Positions 31,804-33,735 of a stretch of 33,735 bases of DNA are shown piece after piece. The stretch's first letter is position 1; every line of letters begins with the position of its first letter. The stretch covers positions 1 through 33,735 of the forward strand of contig JAHJDF010000071.1 in the NCBI GenBank assembly GCA_018812595.1. Direction: 5' to 3'. A program made the translations under genes and the position numbers. The notes below the pieces were generated by a model that ran no database searches, was not told where the DNA came from, and saw only the letters and a program-made list of their open reading frames with translations. The stretch comes from Gammaproteobacteria bacterium. Lineage in GTDB: Bacteria; Pseudomonadota; Gammaproteobacteria; UBA12402.

Positions 31804-33312
31804 TTATTTAGGGAGAAAACCGATACCACGGTTTTCTTCCATTTCTTCTTCAAATTCTTTCATTTCTCTTTCGTTGAAATCTCGATTGTTAGCTTTTGCC
31901 CAGAATTTGAAGCGGATAATTTCTTGTTCGGCTTTCGGAATATTCTCTTCTGCAATTTCTCGTAGTTTTTTTGTAATACGTTGTTCTGTGTATTGTTCTT
32001 CAGGCAGTAGCGATTGGAATGGGTAATCCTTGAAAAGAGTGCTTAATAAACTGTGATCGTAGAAGACATCAATGCCTAATCGTTCGCAGAATTCAAATCG
32101 GTCTTTTTGAGGTAGTGCCAAAGCAATTGTTCGCGCTTTCTCTGGATCATCTCCAATGAGTTCTTCTAAAAATGAAAGATCAAGCCATCGACAGAGGTTA
32201 ATGCGATCGTCTTCTTTAAATTGTGAAAGCAAGGTTGCGAGATCTTGTAGAGTTGGGATCAGCCATTGCAAGAACTCAGTTGTATTTTCGTTAACTTGCC
32301 GGAGAAGGCATTCGAATTCTTGCGAGGAGTGAATAAGGCTGCTTACAAAGTCTTGACCTAAAAGTTTGCATAATGGCAGTCGATCTTCCTTAGAAAATCG
32401 AAATAAAAATTTATTGAGTTTATCGAGAGAGAAAACCGTAGACCGTAAATATTGTTGACCTAATTGTTTAAAGAATTCGAAGCAGTTTTTTTGAGGTAGT
32501 ACTGAAGCAATTGTTTGCGCGCTTTCTTGATTTCCCTTGGTGAGTTTTTTTAAGAAAGAAAGATCGAGCCATCGACAGAAGTCGATGCGGTCGTTTCCTG
32601 GAAACTGCAATAGTAAGGTTTCAAATGCTAAGGGTGTTGGAATCAACCATTTCAAGAACTCATCTTTATTTTCGTTCAACATACAGGGGGAGTTTTTAAA
32701 TTCTTGGAAGGAGTTAATAAGACTTCTAACAAGTTCTTGGCCCAAAAAGTTGCATAATGACAATTGGCGTTTTTTAGGGAATAGCAAAAGAACAGTATCG
32801 AGATGACCAAGATTAACGATAGTAGATTGTAGATATTGTTGGCCTATGAAATAACAAAAATTCTCCAGGTGATTTAGTTTTGTCATGACTAGTAAGATTT
32901 TATGTAGCTTCTCGAAATCGTAAGCAATGATGTTTTTATAATCGCTTGATTTAAGAAGGTTTCTTTTTTGAAGAAATTCCTTCTTTGGTAAGTGCTTGAG
33001 GAATTCATCAAAGGATTCGAGCCTTATTTGTAAGGATAAATGGTCTTTTTGATCCATTATTTCGAGTAGAGTCTTCTCCTTACTTTCTGTTTGAACCAGT
33101 TTTTTAAGGTGCTCTGTACCCAGGAGGTCGCAGAATTTGAAACGATCTTTTTCTGGTAGATTGTTTAAAAAAGTAATAAGACGTTCATAGCTGTTTACGG
33201 AATTGCGTAAATCTTCAGGTGATTTATATCTAAGACAGTAGACTAATCGTGTATTTTCTTTTTGCTGTATTACAGCGTTAATCAAGATGTCAAAAGAATC
33301 AGAAGGTGCCAT
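31804..33312 (-). CDS. Helical-repeat protein with an exact 128-residue internal duplication
   Basis: This 502-residue protein is not recognised by family. It is made of ~30-residue helical units with the pattern hhhxFPxxDRxxhCxxLGxxhhxxL: FLNNLPEKDRFKFCDLLG, LLQFPGNDRIDFCRWLDLSF, FRFSKEDRLPLCKLLGQDF, ALPQKDRFEFCERLG. Residues ~152-279 and ~280-407 are a tandem duplication with no gap (GQQYL at 157 and 285, CRWLDLSFL at 246 and 374). The C-terminal ~70 residues are charged coiled-coil-like (EIIRFKFWAKANNRDFNERE). No signal peptide. The start ATG lacks a clear ribosome site. It is AT-rich, convergent with the adaptor gene (6 bp apart), and has a PmrA-box-like site upstream, so a secreted effector is a reasonable guess. 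Confidence 0.65.
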   Translation of the reverse strand: MAPSDSFDILINAVIQQKENTRLVYCLRYKSPEDLRNSVNSYERLITFLNNLPEKDRFKFCDLLGTEHLKKLVQTESKEKTLLEIMDQKDHLSLQIRLESFDEFLKHLPKKEFLQKRNLLKSSDYKNIIAYDFEKLHKILLVMTKLNHLENFCYFIGQQYLQSTIVNLGHLDTVLLLFPKKRQLSLCNFLGQELVRSLINSFQEFKNSPCMLNENKDEFLKWLIPTPLAFETLLLQFPGNDRIDFCRWLDLSFLKKLTKGNQESAQTIASVLPQKNCFEFFKQLGQQYLRSTVFSLDKLNKFLFRFSKEDRLPLCKLLGQDFVSSLIHSSQEFECLLRQVNENTTEFLQWLIPTLQDLATLLSQFKEDDRINLCRWLDLSFLEELIGDDPEKARTIALALPQKDRFEFCERLGIDVFYDHSLLSTLFKDYPFQSLLPEEQYTEQRITKKLREIAEENIPKAEQEIIRFKFWAKANNRDFNEREMKEFEEEMEENRGIGFLPK

Positions 33313-33375
33313 TTTTTTAGTTTTTATTTTTATTATTGTTATTAAGGAACTTTACAAAAAAGGTAACAGACTTTT

Positions 33376-33392
33376 CTTAAAGTTTTCTTAAA
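33376..33392 (-). promoter_or_regulatory. PmrA-box-like direct repeat upstream of the helical-repeat gene
   Basis: On the minus strand the sequence reads TTTAAG-AAAAC-TTTAAG, which fits the known (C/T)TTAA(G/T)-N5-(C/T)TTAA(G/T) PmrA site exactly in both half-sites and spacing. It lies 64-80 bp upstream of the ATG at 33312. In Legionella and Coxiella PmrA controls many T4SS effector genes. The DNA is AT-rich, which raises the chance of a random match. Confidence 0.5.
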
Positions 33393-33629
33393 AGCGTGAA
33401 ATTTTTTGGAAAATTTTTTTATAAAAAATTAAGTTTTCACTAGGAAATGAAACAATTGTCTTAAAAATTTTCGCTTTTCGAGAGATTTAAAATACTCGGT
33501 CTTGTGGCAAAAATAGTCTTGAAATGTTGGTTTGATGCAAGGGAATAGAGGAGGGAATCGCGTCGTCAAAATCTTTTCAGAAGTCCCGATCTTTCGACAA
33601 TGTGACTTTCTGTTAGCAACAAATAAAGA
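33393..33629. other. AT-rich intergenic stretch without a recognised gene
   Basis: About 240 bp between the PmrA-like site and the insertion-sequence end. I see poly-A/T tracts (33401-33430) and a purine-rich segment (GAATAGAGGAGGGAATCG near 33543), but no convincing ORF, RNA gene or repeat. Confidence 0.5.
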
Positions 33630-33682
33630 TGTCCGGTTTTAGAGCAAATAAACTGTCCGGTTTTGTTTTGCTGCGTCGGACA
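33630..33682. mobile_element. Insertion-sequence end with TGTCCGG motifs
   Basis: TGTCCGGTTTT occurs at 33630-33640 and again at 33654-33664 (24 bp apart), and an inverted GTCGGACA lies at 33675-33682. Next to the stop codon of a transposase-like frame, these look like the terminal repeat of an insertion sequence whose body continues off the right edge. Two tandem copies may mean two nested ends or an internal duplication. Confidence 0.5.
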
Positions 33683-33683
33683 T

Positions 33684-33735
33684 TTACGCGGCAACATTTT
33701 CTATCAATCGTCCGGCTCGGTCATAACAGACTAAC
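33684..33735 (-). CDS. Transposase C-terminus (runs off the right edge)
   Basis: On the minus strand the frame LVCYDRAGRLIENVAA ends with TAA (33684-33686). The pattern with DRxGRxIE close to the stop resembles the C-terminus of IS3/IS481-like transposases, and the IS-end motifs lie directly downstream. Only 16 residues are available, so the family is a guess. Confidence 0.4.
   Translation of the reverse strand, partial: LVCYDRAGRLIENVAA

Overview
The window looks like a chromosomal segment of an AT-rich gammaproteobacterium, most likely an intracellular or host-associated member of or near the Legionellales. This is inferred from the map / rpsB-tsf-pyrH-frr-uppS-cdsA layout, a pyrophosphate-type phosphofructokinase, a compact Lvh-like VirB secretion operon, several eukaryotic-like repeat proteins (TPR, LRR, helical repeats) and a PmrA-box-like site in front of one of them. 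No species can be named from the sequence alone.

Layout. 1-2,760: start of an outer-membrane protein, sodB and map on the minus strand, divergent from the ribosomal/translation cluster. 1,688-6,572: rpsB promoter and leader, then rpsB, tsf, pyrH, frr, uppS and cdsA on the plus strand. The usual gammaproteobacterial continuation (dxr, rseP, bamA) is replaced by a convergent TPR protein (6,599-8,278). 8,385-15,795: a CAU-anticodon tRNA (probably Ile2), polA (minus), then rsmA, apaH, pepP and a PPi-dependent phosphofructokinase (plus).

15,800-30,730 is the accessory part. It holds a VirB-type type IV secretion operon in the order B2-B3-B4-B5-B7-B6-B8-(GIY-YIG)-B9-B10-B11, then an inverted LRR gene, then an RND efflux transporter with its periplasmic adaptor. 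Neither virB1 nor virD4 is in the window. This part is studded with a palindromic repeat family (a GTCATCCCCGCG arm, an AAAG turn, a CGGGGATCC arm, and T/A or 'CTAAG' variants). None of these repeats was seen in the housekeeping segment to the left or right of 31 kb. They sit in most gaps between T4SS genes. In two places they are translated: a 60-bp in-frame insertion in virB4, and the first ~46 codons of virB5 ahead of its signal peptide. A single-domain GIY-YIG nuclease gene, broken by one extra base, lies between repeat clusters inside the operon and is a candidate for the enzyme connected with the repeats.

31,804-33,735: a minus-strand 502-residue protein built of helical repeats with an exact 128-residue internal duplication, preceded by a PmrA-box-like direct repeat, then an AT-rich spacer and the end of an insertion sequence with the last codons of its transposase. 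Together the T4SS, the repeat-protein genes (candidate secreted effectors) and the efflux pump suggest a host-interaction/defence island reshaped by palindromic repeats.
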